64,000 nucleotides of DNA, taken from contig JBANSL010000008.1 in the NCBI GenBank assembly GCA_037127255.1, positions 7,030,896 to 7,094,895 of the forward strand. Direction: 5' to 3'. Position numbers and translations under genes: made by a program. Positions 20,115 through 32,602 of this stretch are shown here, in pieces (the stretch's first letter is position 1; every line of letters starts with the position of its first letter). This stretch comes from Persicaria tinctoria (taxonomy: Eukaryota; Streptophyta; Magnoliopsida; Caryophyllales; Polygonaceae). The notes below the pieces were generated by a model that saw nothing but the letters and a program-made list of their open reading frames with translations, was not told the origin of the DNA and did no database searches.

Positions 20115-20349
20115 CTACCTCCGATCCAAAAAAATTATCGTTTGGTTTTTTAACACGTATTTTAAGGAGCTAAAAACTATATAATATATTAAATTTTTTA
20201 TTATTATTTTTTTATTATCTAATACTTATTACCAATAAATATTAAGTTGTAAAAAAATAATTTTAATTTTTTTTATATTTTATATAGTTTTTAGCTTCTT
20301 AAAATACGTGTTAAAAAATCAAACGACAATTTTTTTGGATCGGAGTGAG
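20115..20349. mobile_element. Stowaway-like MITE
   Basis: Left end CTACCTCCGATCC and right end GGATCGGAGTGAG form inverted ends, with TA on both sides (20113-20114, 20350-20351). 20350-20836 is AT-rich 5' flank of the XXT gene with no other feature seen. Confidence 0.8.
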
Positions 20350-20836
20350 TACTTTTTAACCACACAAATCCCAATTTATTTCTAAATATTTTTTAATTCG
20401 CTATTTAATTAATAATCCTTATATATTTTTTTTAAATCCACATATTTGATTAATATTTTCAATCCCGTAATAAAAGTTTCCATCTTCCGACAATCACCAA
20501 ACAAAGTATTTTTTTGGACATGAATAATCAATACTCCGTATTAAAATCCAATACACGGAGATAAATAAGGAAAAACTTGTCGGAGCCAAAAATAAATAAA
20601 TAAAAGAAAATAAAAAAGACACTCATCTCATCTCATCTTCTTCCCCCGCTCTTTCCTACCGACAGATCCCCCATTTCCATCCTCACTCTCCTTCAGATTC
20701 ACTGCAAAAATGCAAATCAGATCTTGAAAAAACTCATCCGTTATCAAATCAAACCTCTTCAGATCCTCCCAGTCTCCACAAAATTCCCAATTACAGCAAA
20801 ATCCGACTAATCGACCCGAATTCGAATCCGGGAACA

Positions 20837-22192
20837 ATGTTGGAGCGGTGTATGGGTCCTCGCCGCAGTGCTCAGATCCATAGGGCGTTCAAGCACTTGA
20901 AGGTGACGATCCTCTGCCTCGCGCTTACGGTGGTCGTCCTCCGCGGCATGATCGGCGCCGGCGAATTCGGCACTCCGGAGCAGGATCTGGAGCTGATCCA
21001 GGCGCGGTTCTCCCACACCCGCCGGGTTCTAGAAGATTCCGGATCTGATTCGGGCAAGCAAGAGGCGAACACGAACAGCTACCAGATGTTCGACATCAAC
21101 AAGATTTTCGTGGACGAGGAGGCGGAGGAGGAGAGGAAGGATCCGAACAAGGCGTATAGTTTAGGCCCGAAGATCTCCGATTGGGACGAACAGAGGGCGG
21201 CGTGGCTCAAGGAAAACCCCAATTTCCCCAATTTCTTACAACCGAACAAACCTAGGGTTTTGCTGGTCACTGGATCGTCGCCGAAGCCGTGTGAGAATCC
21301 GGTGGGAGATCATTACTTGTTGAAATCGATTAAGAACAAGATTGATTACTGCAGGATTCATGGGATTGAGATCTTCTACAACCTGGCTCTGCTGGATGCG
21401 GAGATGGCCGGGTTTTGGGCCAAGCTTCCATTGATAAGGAAGCTGTTGCTTTCACATCCTGAAATTGAGTTCCTGTGGTGGATGGACAGTGATGCCATGT
21501 TCACTGACATGGCATTTGAGCTGCCATGGGAGAGGTACAAGGATGTGAACCTTGTGATGCACGGCTGGAATGAGATGATATACGATGAGAAAAACTGGAT
21601 TGGTTTGAACACAGGAAGTTTCTTGCTGAGGAACACTCAGTGGGCATTGGATTTGCTCGACGTCTGGGCGCCAATGGGTCCAAAGGGCAAGATCAGGGAT
21701 GAAGCCGGGAAGCTTCTCACAAGGGAGCTCAAGAACCGGCCGGTTTTCGAGGCCGACGACCAATCTGCAATGGTCTATCTACTTGCAACACAAAGGGCAA
21801 AGTGGGGTGACAAGGTGTATCTTGAGAATCAATACTACCTCCATGGATATTGGGGGATTTTGGTGGATAGGTATGAGGAGATGATTGAGAGCTACCACCC
21901 GGGTTTGGGGGATCATAGGTGGCCATTGGTTACTCACTTTGTGGGTTGCAAGCCCTGTGGGAAATTCGGGGATTACCCGGTAGAGAGGTGCTTGAAGCAG
22001 ATGGATAGGGCTTACAACTTTGGGGATAACCAGGTCTTGCAGATGTATGGCTTCACACACAAGTCTCTTGCTAGTAGGAGGGTGAAGAGGGTGAGGAATG
22101 AGACTGATAACCCTCTCGAGGTGAAGGACGAGCTGGGTTTGCTTCACCCGGGGTATAAAACCATCAAAGTATCATCATCATCTTCTTCATGA
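20837..22192 (+). CDS. XXT: Xyloglucan 6-xylosyltransferase (GT34)
   Basis: Intronless, 451 aa. Adds alpha-1,6-xylose from UDP-xylose to the glucan backbone of xyloglucan in the Golgi. Type II layout: short basic cytosolic part (MLERCMGPRRSAQIHRAFKHL), membrane anchor at about residues 21-40, stem, then the GT34 catalytic domain. The metal/UDP-sugar DxD motif is in LWWMDSDAMFTDM near residue 217. Other family landmarks: GWNEMIYDEKNWIGLNTGSF, FEADDQSAMVYLL, HFVGCKPCG. Length and N terminus fit the XXT1/XXT2 group. The Ser-rich tail is unremarkable. No damage seen. Confidence 0.95.
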   Translation: MLERCMGPRRSAQIHRAFKHLKVTILCLALTVVVLRGMIGAGEFGTPEQDLELIQARFSHTRRVLEDSGSDSGKQEANTNSYQMFDINKIFVDEEAEEERKDPNKAYSLGPKISDWDEQRAAWLKENPNFPNFLQPNKPRVLLVTGSSPKPCENPVGDHYLLKSIKNKIDYCRIHGIEIFYNLALLDAEMAGFWAKLPLIRKLLLSHPEIEFLWWMDSDAMFTDMAFELPWERYKDVNLVMHGWNEMIYDEKNWIGLNTGSFLLRNTQWALDLLDVWAPMGPKGKIRDEAGKLLTRELKNRPVFEADDQSAMVYLLATQRAKWGDKVYLENQYYLHGYWGILVDRYEEMIESYHPGLGDHRWPLVTHFVGCKPCGKFGDYPVERCLKQMDRAYNFGDNQVLQMYGFTHKSLASRRVKRVRNETDNPLEVKDELGLLHPGYKTIKVSSSSSS

Positions 22193-22911
22193 TGATTCAT
22201 GATTTTGATTGTTTGGAGATTGATTTGGAAACCATTGATGAATTCTTTTTGTTTGGTATACTTGCAAGCAAAGGAAGCACAAGAACATGCCAATTTTATG
22301 TTTTGTTTGCTCTAATCTTTCATCAATACTAGATTGTTTTCATAGTTATTGTCAGTCCCTCCACAAATCAAAAGCTATTTCTACACTGTATCCAATTGTA
22401 AAACTCCAACGGGCTTCAAACTCAACAGATCGAGAGCTCCAAGGTCGAATCGAGTTCAATCAAACCAAAAACAAAGATAACAAATTTGCAAAGCCTCGAG
22501 GAGACTTACTCAAAATCTACTGTGAAAGCGTTGTGAAAAGGTTTTGGTTTACAAAATACTCCTTGTATTGGTAAATAAAGAGCGGTCATTTTGGGGTTCG
22601 AACCGGGGACCTATGACTACTACACACAAGTCCTGTCCGGTGAGTCATTCCGGGGTTTACAACACACTCCAAACACAAATGAAAGATGAAAATCCCCCTG
22701 ATTTCAAATTAGAGCTTCGTCCAAGGAGGGATGATCGAAGCAAGTTTTTTTCTTTGGTCAGAAGGAGATTCGATACTCTCCGCGCTTTTATGTGCTATAT
22801 TAATAAATAAATAAAAGTAGGTTAACTAGTCAGCAATTGGGGGATAGTCTAACCCCTAACATCATCAATATCATGCTGAAAATTTAAAACACCCTCCGAC
22901 AAGTCAAACAA
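22193..22911. other. 3' flank of XXT
   Basis: No gene. A GGGGTTCGAACCGGGGACC box near 22593 belongs to an unidentified repeat, not a tRNA: no acceptor stem surrounds it. Confidence 0.5.
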
Positions 22912-23330
22912 TGCCAAAGGAAAGGGGTGATCTAGGCTTCCGCGATATAGAGGCTTTCAACCTCGCTTTGTTGGAAAAATGGGGTGGAGGATAATGAATG
23001 AATCGAACTCCCTACTACCTCGAATTCTTAGGGCTAGGTATTACCCATATACATCTTTCCTTAAGGCGGGGGTTAGGAGCAATCTGAGTTATGTTTGGCG
23101 GAGTTCGCACCGAGCGAGGAGTGTTATAGAGGAGGGATCTTTCTGGGCGATAGGGAGTGGTGCTTGCTTGGGTGCATGGGAGGATCGATGGATACTGAAG
23201 TCAACTTCTCTCAAGACAATTGCAGTTTCCCGAGAGAGACAAGCAGCGACGACGGTGTTAGATTTTATTGATTGGGAAAAAAACCAATGAGATGTGGTCG
23301 CAGTGAGAACGACTTTCCTATAGTACGTTA

Positions 23331-23593
23331 GAGCATCTCCAAAAGTTTATCCATTTTGGGGATTTTGAAGTTTTTGGGGAATTTTAAAGGTTTTTTTTTG
23401 TTTAACAGATTCCTCATCATATTCTCCAAAATGAAGAAGCAACAGAAAAAATGGGAAGGATTTCCTAAATCTGCAGTATTCTCCAAATCTTCGAAATAGG
23501 AAAGCGGTTGGATTTAAAGCGAAAATAATTTGAAGAATATGTATTTTGTTTTCCCATTTTGGGAAAATTTTAGAAAAGTTGTTGGAGATGGTC
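23331..23593. mobile_element. Tourist-like MITE
   Basis: Ends GAGCATCTCCAAAAG and GGAGATGGTC form imperfect inverted repeats; TTA flanks both sides (23328-23330, 23594-23596). Sits inside the LINE. Confidence 0.75.
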
Positions 23594-23793
23594 TTACAGA
23601 TGCTAATTTGAGCATATATCTTTTCGACTCAATGACGAATGATTCTTTAGTCTAGTACTACACGAAGGACAAGAATTTTTCAGTCAAGTCGGCATATAAC
23701 CTCATCATAGATAGGCATTATGAGGAGGCAGGGGGTGACCAATGCTTGAACCCAAGTGAGGGTAAGGATTTTTGGCAGAGACAAAGCTAGGGG

Positions 23794-24677
23794 TGTTGAG
23801 AATGAGAAACAATGTGAAGAGACAAAATGTTCCACATTGAATATGAGAAACATAAAGCCTTAGCATATAACCTAGTGGACTACCCCACCTAATGCCAATT
23901 GGTTTTAGGATGGAACCCCGCTCGGCTTATGTGCTATGGGCTATTAGCGCAAGGGCACACGTGCACACGGCCCCCGATCCCGAGTCCCAACGGACTTCAG
24001 TATGGTATCAGAGCAGAAAAGCCAAACGGCCCGACGCTCGAACCTGGGCTAGCTAAAAAGAGAATGAGATGTTAGACCCGATGTCCAAGTGTCAACTAGA
24101 GGCGAAAGACGACCCTATTTGCACTTGCAGGGGCGTGTTGAGAATGAGAAACAATGTGAAGAGACAAAATGTCCCACATTGAATATGAGAAACATAAAGC
24201 CTTAGAGCATCATTATCAATGGGTTTTCATCAACCCCATACCCCTCTCTCTCCTCCTATAAGGTGGATGATGGGTGTTGGGTTAACCCCATTTCATGGAA
24301 GGAGAAGGGGTAAACCCAGCAGGAAGGGGCAACCCCTCTCCTTCCCCATCCCTTTTTTACTTTAAAAAATAAAATAAAAGTGGATCATATATTTTTGAAT
24401 TAAGTGGAATAAGTTTTGATTGATTAAAAATATATAGTGGGGTATAAATAAGGTTTAAAAAATAAGGATGGGGTAAACTTATGGATGTGAGTTAAAAGTT
24501 AGAATTTTTAAAGGATGAGGTAGAGTTAGTGGAAAATGAGGTGTCGAAATATTACGAAGAGAGAGATGGATGAGGTTACCCCATGAGTGCTGATGCTCGG
24601 CTTATGTGCTATAGGCTATTAGCGCAAGGGCACACGTGCACACGACCCCCGATCCCGAGTCCCAACGGATTTCAGTA
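23794..24677 (+). mobile_element. TRIM (miniature LTR retrotransposon), complete
   Basis: LTR1 23794-24002 and LTR2 24136-24677 both run from TGTTGAGAATGAG to TTTCAGTA/CTTCAGTA. The internal part is only about 133 bp and starts with TGGTATCAGAGC (24003-24014), the methionine-initiator tRNA primer binding site, directly after LTR1. A 5-bp duplication AGGGG flanks it (23789-23793, 24678-24682). No coding capacity. LTR2 is lengthened by a MITE. Confidence 0.9.
24205..24598. mobile_element. MITE inside LTR2 of the TRIM
   Basis: GAGCATCA at the left and TGATGCTC at the right are inverted ends of a 394-bp AT-rich insert. Relative to LTR1 the insertion also replaced roughly 65-75 bp of LTR sequence, so its right border is not a clean target duplication. 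Confidence 0.65.
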
Positions 24678-24891
24678 AGGGGCATGGGGGAGCACGTGCC
24701 CCCTCCTCATCCGACGAACTACCTATGTGTATTCTCCTCTTCAATAGCTTCGTTTTGATATATAATACGCCATAATTTGACATCCGAGTAAAAAATTATG
24801 AAATGTTTGAAAATTAAACGTATATTAATCACTTTAATTTTATTTCAATAAACTATAACGCCTTTATATTTTACTTAGATTGACATTCACA

Positions 24892-25285
24892 CAGGGGCGG
24901 AGCCAGAAAAAAATTTATGGGGGGGCTCAACTATATTTTCGAGTTTTTTTTTTAAGATATATATAAGATACAATCTTTGTTGTAAAAATATAGTAGAAAA
25001 AACATTAAATTTATGAGTTAAATTGCTATTTTAAGTGTAAAAAGCTAAAAGAAGGAAAAAATCAATAAATGAAGCTATAGAGGATTGAACTCTAGACCTC
25101 ATTGCTCAAGTTCCCACCCTCATACCAACTAAGCTAAGCACTCTTATTGATCTTTTACTCTCTTTAATTGTTTTTACCCCTTAAATTATCAAAAATTACA
25201 AAAAAAAAACACTTTTTTTTTTTAGGTTTTCCTCCGGCTCAGGGGGGGCTTGAGCCACCGCATGCCCCCCCTCCCTCCGCCCCTG
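24892..25285. mobile_element. hAT-type MITE with perfect 8-bp TSD
   Basis: Ends CAGGGGCGGAG and CTCCGCCCCTG are perfect 11-bp inverted repeats, flanked by CATTCACA at 24884-24891 and 25286-25293. Length 394 bp, AT-rich inside. Confidence 0.9.
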
Positions 25286-25625
25286 CATTCACACACTGTA
25301 ATTCATCTTGAAAGATTCGAAATGAGATGTTATATTACCCATTTTGACAATTAGGCAAGAAGTTATACAACTTTAAAATCTTTATATCTAGTTATATACT
25401 TATATACTATAACATGTTAAGAGCACAACAAGTTTTTATTTATTTTTGGTGGGGAGAGCACAACAAGTTACATATTCACTCAATATTTATTATATTTTGT
25501 TTCCTATCCTTATTTTGTTAGTTTTTTTTTTTTGCTATTTCATTTATTTTTAATAGAGAAAAACAACGCCTTTTAATCATAAAAGGACAACGTTTTATCT
25601 TAAAAGAACATCATTTAGTGTGGTA

Positions 25626-25905
25626 CTCCCTCCGTCCAACAATACATAGACTTTTAGATGTAAATTTTTGTCCAACAATAGATGGTCTTTTAGGTTTTCT
25701 AGGTAAAAAGTTGTAATGATTTATATTGGTTTGTGTGTTGTTGACTTTTTAAAATAATTTGATTAGTTAAAATGTGTAGTGGGTGTTAAAAAATAATAAA
25801 ATTTATGAAAAAGTTAGTGCAATGATGATGTTTTTTTTAAAGTAAGGTGTTTTATTAAAACTTGTACAAAATGCTAAAAAACAATGTATTTTTGGACGGA
25901 GGGAG
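25626..25905. mobile_element. Stowaway-like MITE
   Basis: CTCCCTCCGTCC and GGACGGAGGGAG are perfect inverted ends, flanked by TA (25624-25625, 25906-25907). Confidence 0.9.
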
Positions 25906-26580
25906 TATTATTGTATAGGTTTCTTTATGTCGCTTTAATCCAAAACGACACCATACATATACGGAGTATATAATTGTGTCCCCTCGAAAAAATTTCTGAC
26001 TCCACTACTAGATTTTGTATGGCGAGTTTGTCGAGGGATTTTGCCTTGTAAAGCGGCATTATGCAAAAGGAAAGTCACAACGGAACTGTGGTGTGAACTG
26101 TGTGGCAAGGAGGAGACGATAATGCATGCCTTGTTTGAGTGCCCTTGGGCTATAGAGAGGTTTGGGAGAGGATGCCGATGCTCAAGAAGTTAGGAAAGAA
26201 AGGGGGAGATTGTGATTGTGAGCACTGGATGGGGAATGTGAAGAACACACCAGCATGTGAGTGTATATGTGTGAAGGTATATGGCATAGTCGGAATCGAC
26301 GTCTTTTCGAGGGTGTCGGAGAGGAGCCTGAGAGGGTGGGGGAGAACACATGGGAGAGGTTTGGAGAGGGGACAGGGCTGGGAGGATGTGCCGGAGGGAA
26401 CAGTAAAACTGCCTCGAAGGAGAGAAGGTCTGCGAGATAGGCTATCGCTCGAGATGAAAGTGGAGAGACGTTGTGCGCAGCAGCGACGAGCATCCAGCAA
26501 GGGAAGGACCCTCTCACGGCAGAGGCCAGAGAGATTGAAGCAGCGATTTGGGGGCTGCAGATCGCAAATGACATAACAAG

Positions 26581-27137
26581 AACTGACATAAAACCCAAAC
26601 AAAACACATCAACATGTGTTACTTGCTGGTTGTGTTTTGAGTTTCTGGGATTGAAGTATGAAGTTCAAAATGATAAAGACAAGGTTTTAGTGCTACAAGA
26701 TATGACATAAACCCACTAACAAAACACATCAACATGGTTAACTATATCCTGCACCAAAAAGGGGGAGAATGAGACTGTACCCAAAACTGCACAAACTGAT
26801 CAAGCAGCAAAATTCCACAAGATCCTTGAACTAACTAATCTAATCAAATGCGTAAAAATAGATATGGTGTCAATTTGGGATCAGATCAAGTCTCACTGTC
26901 CTAACTCCAAGCGCAAAACACGGTTCAATAAGCCAGATCAAGCCTCACTGAGTTTCTATACATGCCTTTTTCAACTTGGCAGCACGTGACTGGTAACAGG
27001 AACCAAGAGCAGGATCGGTTTTGATCCTAATGCTATGGGAAGGTTACATCACAGTTTCAGAATTCGTATCATACCGATCTGGGCAGATTGTAACAGCTTG
27101 TTTCATGCCATTGCCAAGAGATACTGCATTCATCCTA
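26581..27137. other. Intergenic, 3' side of ESD4
   Basis: No gene or clear repeat. Probably includes the ESD4 3' UTR and polyadenylation region on the minus strand. Confidence 0.4.
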
Positions 27138-30100
27138 TCAATCGGCTCTTAGCTGCAAAATCTCCTTTGCAGTCCTCAATCTAAAATAAGGCATGTGCTC
27201 CTATAAAGCAGCAAAGAGAGAAATACTTCACCGATATGAACGAGAACCAAAGAAAAGAGTGCTAAAAAGCTGAACAGCCAACCTTATTTTATGCTTGTAA
27301 ATTTAACTAGTTACCGATCTTTGGACACTAGAAATCGTTTTTTATCCTAAAAACATTCACGAATGACATGATTTTACACTGATAATGTTGCTTTACTTTG
27401 AAATAATTCTCAACAATTGCCGAGATAGGGGCTTATAGATTATGCAGGCCTTGAGATTTATTACATTCCCCACTATTAGCACCCATAAAACTAAATATAT
27501 TATCTAAACTGCTTGAAGCAGCCACGAAAAATATATTGCTAATGACAGAAACAGCTAACACAGGTGCATAATCATGTTGCCTTCACCCTATTATTACTGT
27601 TATGCCTAGAATTACCAAGTAGACGTCATTCTTTAAATTACTGTGACATACAAAACAATGTTACAGGCATATGCAGTGGAAGTTTTATGAAAACTGAAAC
27701 AGGTTTGGTACTGCAATACAAATACATACCTGACCAAAACTGAGCCCCATGCCTCTGGTGTAGAAATCAGCATATTTAATCATAAACATACCGCAGTCGT
27801 ACCTACACAAAGAAACAAATATGCAATAAGTAGTTGATACTGAAAAACAATTCCACTTTGACAAATGGGAATGGCAAGATTGATAATTTTCTTCTCCGTC
27901 TTTATCCATGGTTCTTCAAAATGCAAGTCTGAAACTTTGGCTGTAAAAGCTCTAATTGCAGAGACATTTTTGGAGGAAAAAAATGGATAAGCAAGGATAA
28001 GTCAACCTGATAGAACACACCGGAAGCAAGCATCTCACTCCAAGGGAGTGAAAAAGCTAAATCTGATAGCAAGAATCTCGCTAACAGCCAATTTGTGAGT
28101 AATCCTCAAACCTGTATTCAGTTCAATTTCAAGTCTGAATACAAGTGGAGTTGATCCTCATTTTTTTTATAATGGAAAACTAGTACCTAACTCTTAATTA
28201 ATAATAACAAAACTTAATCACAAATTCAACAACTAAACTAGATAATGGAGAACATGGAGAAAGAGGAAAAAATGCCTAAAAGCTCGAAAGTGTAATTTTA
28301 GTAAGACTTAACCACAAGACACCACATAGGATCATATGCATCGGTTCTAGTAAAGTATATAGACTATAAACTGGAAACTAGAGATAACAATTGAAATCAA
28401 TAAATTAGAAACTTGGTTTGTATCACAATCATACCCATTCTTCTGCTCTGGAAGTTCATCAACGAATTCACGTTCCCATGAAGTCACGTCAATGTCTTCG
28501 CCACTCTTGTCCTTGACTTCATCCACGAAATATCTGGCCTGCCATAAGTTACAACTGAAAGCTGAGAATTGACATCAATCAAATGAATTTCATATGAAGA
28601 AACAAATACTCGGTTTATAAAATACAGCTCACCATCCAAAAAAATCTCTAATAATGTGTTGTTTCTTAAACAGCCACTCAAATCCAAAGGATATACTCAC
28701 ATAAAGAAGTTACAATTTAGAATTGCACTCCTAATAAAGCACGAGACAAGTTTCAGATAATTATATTGATAAAAAAGATGTCATTACAGGAAGAAAAGAG
28801 ATAAAAGGACAGTATTTAAATATTATGATGCGATGAACACATCCAATTATGAGAGAAAAAATTGTCCACCTGGAGTTCGAACAAGAACCGGAGATAAACA
28901 CATAAAACCAACTTAAGTAAGATGCATCTCGTGCTTACCAATACTTTCAATACTTGGGAATCCATTCCACCTAGTGAGTCTAGATACTGAAACTTTTTGT
29001 CTTTTTTGTTGATCACTGCTAAGCACCAATGCACCTCTTTGTGGATAGGAACAAATATCTAGCATGTTTCCCAAAACAAGATAAAAATTTAGATCTAAAA
29101 CATATTTACAATGTAGTGGATAAAGAAATAAAGTATAAGCAAGCAGGTCGAAGAAATACTTTTTCGCAGTCTATCAAGCTATATCCCAACTTTCTCTGAG
29201 TGGTCCATCTCTTAACACTTTTATAGTCATAGCCACCCCTCCCTCCTATAAGCTGCAAAGGAGAGAAAATTTTATATAACATGAATATGACAATAAGGAG
29301 ATTTATGAGACAGTGTAAATCACAAGAGTTTATTCCAGAAGAGAAACAATATAGCCACGGAGATTAGAAGGTGAAATATCCTCATTAGTATTCAACACAG
29401 CTATTTTAGTATCCTAAAACACTCTAGCAAAAAGCAGAAAGAAAATGCCAGTAACAAAAATTCACAATTTAAAAATACCAAAGGATAATATGATCACTGA
29501 GTAGGGGTACATTTCACTTTTGGTCCTTGACCATTTACTATTATCATAAACAAGTCCATAGCCTTTATAATGTCCTACTATAGTCCCAGCCTATAGCCTT
29601 TTGTGTTAAAGTTAGTCCCTCTGTTACAAAAAGCCTGTTGATTCATGGTAAATTAGTGACTGGGATGAAACCAATAACATACAGTCTGCTGTCCAACCCT
29701 CCAACTTGTGTGGATTACTGAACCCTTCAAATATTAAAAGAATATAGGATGCAAATAACATTTCTTAGTTATATTAAATCATTATTTTAACATATTCCTT
29801 ACAAAAAATAAAATAGTTTAAAAAATAGAAAAAACAGAAGAAAGGCAACTATCTTAAAGCATTTTAGACTTGTTTATAAAAATAAATAATTCCAAACTCC
29901 TTTCATTCTTACTCAATCTACAGATGACATTAAATCGTTAATATATAGGATTATCACACCTCGGTGACTTTTTTCACTTCTACTTAAAATAAATATTACA
30001 ATATAATGAGTATGGAATACCATCTATTTTTCAAATTCAAATGGTACAAGTGAATGCGCATAAATTTTACAATAGAGAATGGAGATCTAGAAAACCTATA

Positions 30101-31733
30101 AATCGCAACTCTTTTACTCTACCAAATCTAGACCAAGAATGCTTGTATAAACACAATTCCAAACCTAAATATTGTAAAATAAAACCTAATGACCAACAAA
30201 ATTATTGGTCCCTTCACATCAAATCCCCGCTTCTCGCAATAATTGATATATGTATGGTGGTAAAGTATCAATAGATAGGCAGATAGCATAGTTAGAAGAC
30301 ACCATAGGATTCCCTAATATTTAACAAAGTATTCAACTAAGAATAATTTTAGATCTACAACACCCGTCACTAGATATCAGAACTAAAGTTTAAAAAAATA
30401 AAACTAACCTTCTTGTAGAAAAAGGTGTTGAAGAAATGACATTTCAAGAACTTCTTTGGTTCTCTTCTTTCCCTTTCTTTCAATAATTCAAGGTACACAT
30501 TTATGACCTGAAGAAGAAACATTACACCACTGAGTTGGAATATCAGTACAGGAACATTAACCATCCAATTAATATAGACGCATACGTTCTGCTTCATCTG
30601 ATTTATCTAAGAAATAACAACATTGTAGGTATCCAATAAGATACCTCGTCATTTAACCATGCCCCAGGTCTCAGGCACTGCAGCACTTCTCCAGTGATCT
30701 CAATATTTGAATTTTCATGAGTAACTAGAACTTTCCTTCTACAAAAAGAAAAAAGGAATATCACAATCACAGTCCAATTCAATATATAGCTGATTACATA
30801 AGTTGCAAGGATGTACCTATTGGAATTTGAGAAAGCTTTAGCAACTGCTACTTCATCCTCCTTTTCAAGTGGCACGAATGGCTCTCTTAAATGAGCAGAA
30901 TCAACAACTTCTACCTCCTGCTCTTGTTTCTTCTCTAAACGCAGTGATTTATAAGACTCCCATCGCATCTCCTGCAACTGGATGTCAGACTGCAATCTAT
31001 GCAGCTTAGGATCGTATCTGCTGGCAGACTCGAGCAACGTTTTGTGCACAAGCTCCGCATATCGGTCTCGGCTGAGTGCCAAAGATGACAAAGCCTTCCC
31101 AGCATCCTCCACTTTGGTCAAATGAGAAACTTCTGAAGATGGAGTTACAACGACTCCATCCTCCACTATCTTCCCATCCCTTTTTTGTGAACTCACCCTT
31201 AATCCATTTGCATCCTGCAATCTATGATCTGAAATTACTGACCCATCTTCATGCCGATTCTCCGCTAACACTTCAATGCTCGAATCATCACTAATATCCT
31301 CATATTCAGGTTCCTTATTCAGAGATCGCACAGCTTGCCAAATACCATCTCTAGCAGCTTCATAATTATTTCTCAATACATTCCCCATTGCCTCACCAGA
31401 GACTCTTTCTACAACCCGAGTCTGCCGACTCCTTATTGCTCTACTCGAATCCGATGCAGACCCAAATTTACTAACACGGCAAGGGGCGTGAACTACCCTC
31501 TTCAACCGAGGCTTGGTCTGAGGATACTGATGTAATCTAGACGAAGATTTGCCGGGTGCACCGAAAAAACTACTGGATAGGTTTATCAGGGAGATCCTGG
31601 GCTTCTTCGCAATATGAATATCGGATTGGTTACTACAATAACTCGGAGAGGGGGACTTTTTCAACTGCGAAGAATTTTTATTATAGCCACAAACATCGTC
31701 CGCTCGATGCCGGGAACTTGCTACGGCGCCCAT
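27138..31733 (-). CDS. ESD4: SUMO-specific protease ESD4 (Ulp1 family, C48)
   Basis: Eight exons: 31733-30817, 30738-30645, 30507-30409, 29252-29160, 29058-28939, 28538-28435, 27802-27730, 27200-27138; all phases agree, giving 520 aa. ESD4 matures SUMO and removes it from conjugates at the nuclear rim; loss causes early flowering in Arabidopsis. N terminus MGAVASSRHR and the motif HAPCRVSKFGSA fit ESD4. The C48 domain starts at about residue 310 (THENSNIEITGEVLQCLRPGAWLNDEVINVYLELL). Catalytic His in EVHWCLAVINKK, Asp in YLDSLGGMD, Gln and Cys in EQKNGYDCGMFMIKY. The last exon (EHMPYFRLRTAKEIL) is intact. Introns contain no coding sequence; 29510-29650 resembles repeat debris. Confidence 0.95.
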
Positions 31734-32309
31734 TAAGAGAGGGGTGTATAGTATAAGAAAAGATATTAAGGAAACCCTAGATTTTCTCCAAACCCTAATG
31801 CATCACACGCGGTCAAACGAAAAGCCATTGGATTACGAATTACCTGCAGAACTGGGACGAATTACCGAAATGCTACTGCTGGGGAAGAAGAAGAAAAAAC
31901 CTAATCGGAGAATCGATATTAGGGCTCCGGCGCAGGAAAAACCGAACTCGAACTCGAATTCGAAGGTATGCTGAAGTGTGTTGGCCTTGGGGAAATCGAA
32001 AAGACCCGATTTATGAGCAGATGTGGGGAGATTAGGGATTGGGATCGAAAAACAGATTAAAGATGAACCGGAATTGAAAGTGTAATTGCTTGATTGGTAT
32101 ACAAATTCACTTCGCCGTGTTCAATGGAAGGAGAGGTTGCTTCGAATGGGCTAAATTTGGTTCTTTATTTTCTTTTAATTTTTGTTTTTCCTTCTATAAA
32201 AAATTAAAAACTGATGTCTGATTTTAATTTTAGGTTTTGTGTTTTCCAAAACATATTTGAAAAATAAAGGTGGTATGACTTTTTTTTTCCACGTTTTTTA
32301 AGTAGCTAG
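31734..32309. other. ESD4 promoter and 5' UTR region
   Basis: No separate gene supported. A 76-codon plus-strand frame at 31744 looks like leader sequence read in the wrong direction. Confidence 0.45.
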
Positions 32310-32551
32310 AAAATATACTCATGTCTACAGGGAAGCGAACCTCGTCTCCGACTCTCTCGCTAGTGCGGCTCGTAATTTTTCATTAGAAATGCATTTTATT
32401 TCTGAGCCTTTTTTGGACTCTATTTTTCTTATTGAGGATGATGCTAGGGGAAGCCGGGAAGGGCTACTCCCCGTCTCACCCTTGTGTAGCGCATTTCGTT
32501 TTTTCGTTTTGTCGCTTTATATAGTAGAGGGCCTCAGTCCTCATTTGCTGA

Positions 32552-32601
<50 letters not shown>
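32310..32601 (+). mobile_element. LINE 3' end with (AT)n tail
   Basis: YREANLVSDSLA, the conserved end of the plant LINE RNase H domain, begins near 32315. A short 3' UTR follows, and then an (AT)n microsatellite at 32554-32601 in place of poly(A). Confidence 0.7.

Positions 32602-32602
<1 letters not shown>

Larger units (their letters stand above)
22912..26580 (+). mobile_element. Decayed LINE, split by nested insertions
   Basis: Fragments of the part of plant LINEs behind the reverse transcriptase: GDLGFRDIEAFNLALLEKWG at 22920-22985, LRARYYPYTSFLKA and WRSSHRARSVIEEG at 22990-23290, KNFSVKSAYNLI near 23670-23700. The zinc knuckle CELCGKEETIMHALFECPWA follows only at about 26090-26150, and a possible RNase H piece (EAREIEAAIWGLQIA) near 26530. 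Frameshifts and stops throughout. The gap from 23.79 to about 26.0 kb is filled by younger elements. Confidence 0.75.

Noticed and set aside
22585..22640. tRNA gene suggested by a B-box-like GGTTCGAACC
   Set aside because: No A box at the proper distance and no acceptor stem.
31744..31974. 76-codon plus-strand frame upstream of ESD4
   Set aside because: No domain; lies in the promoter and leader of ESD4.
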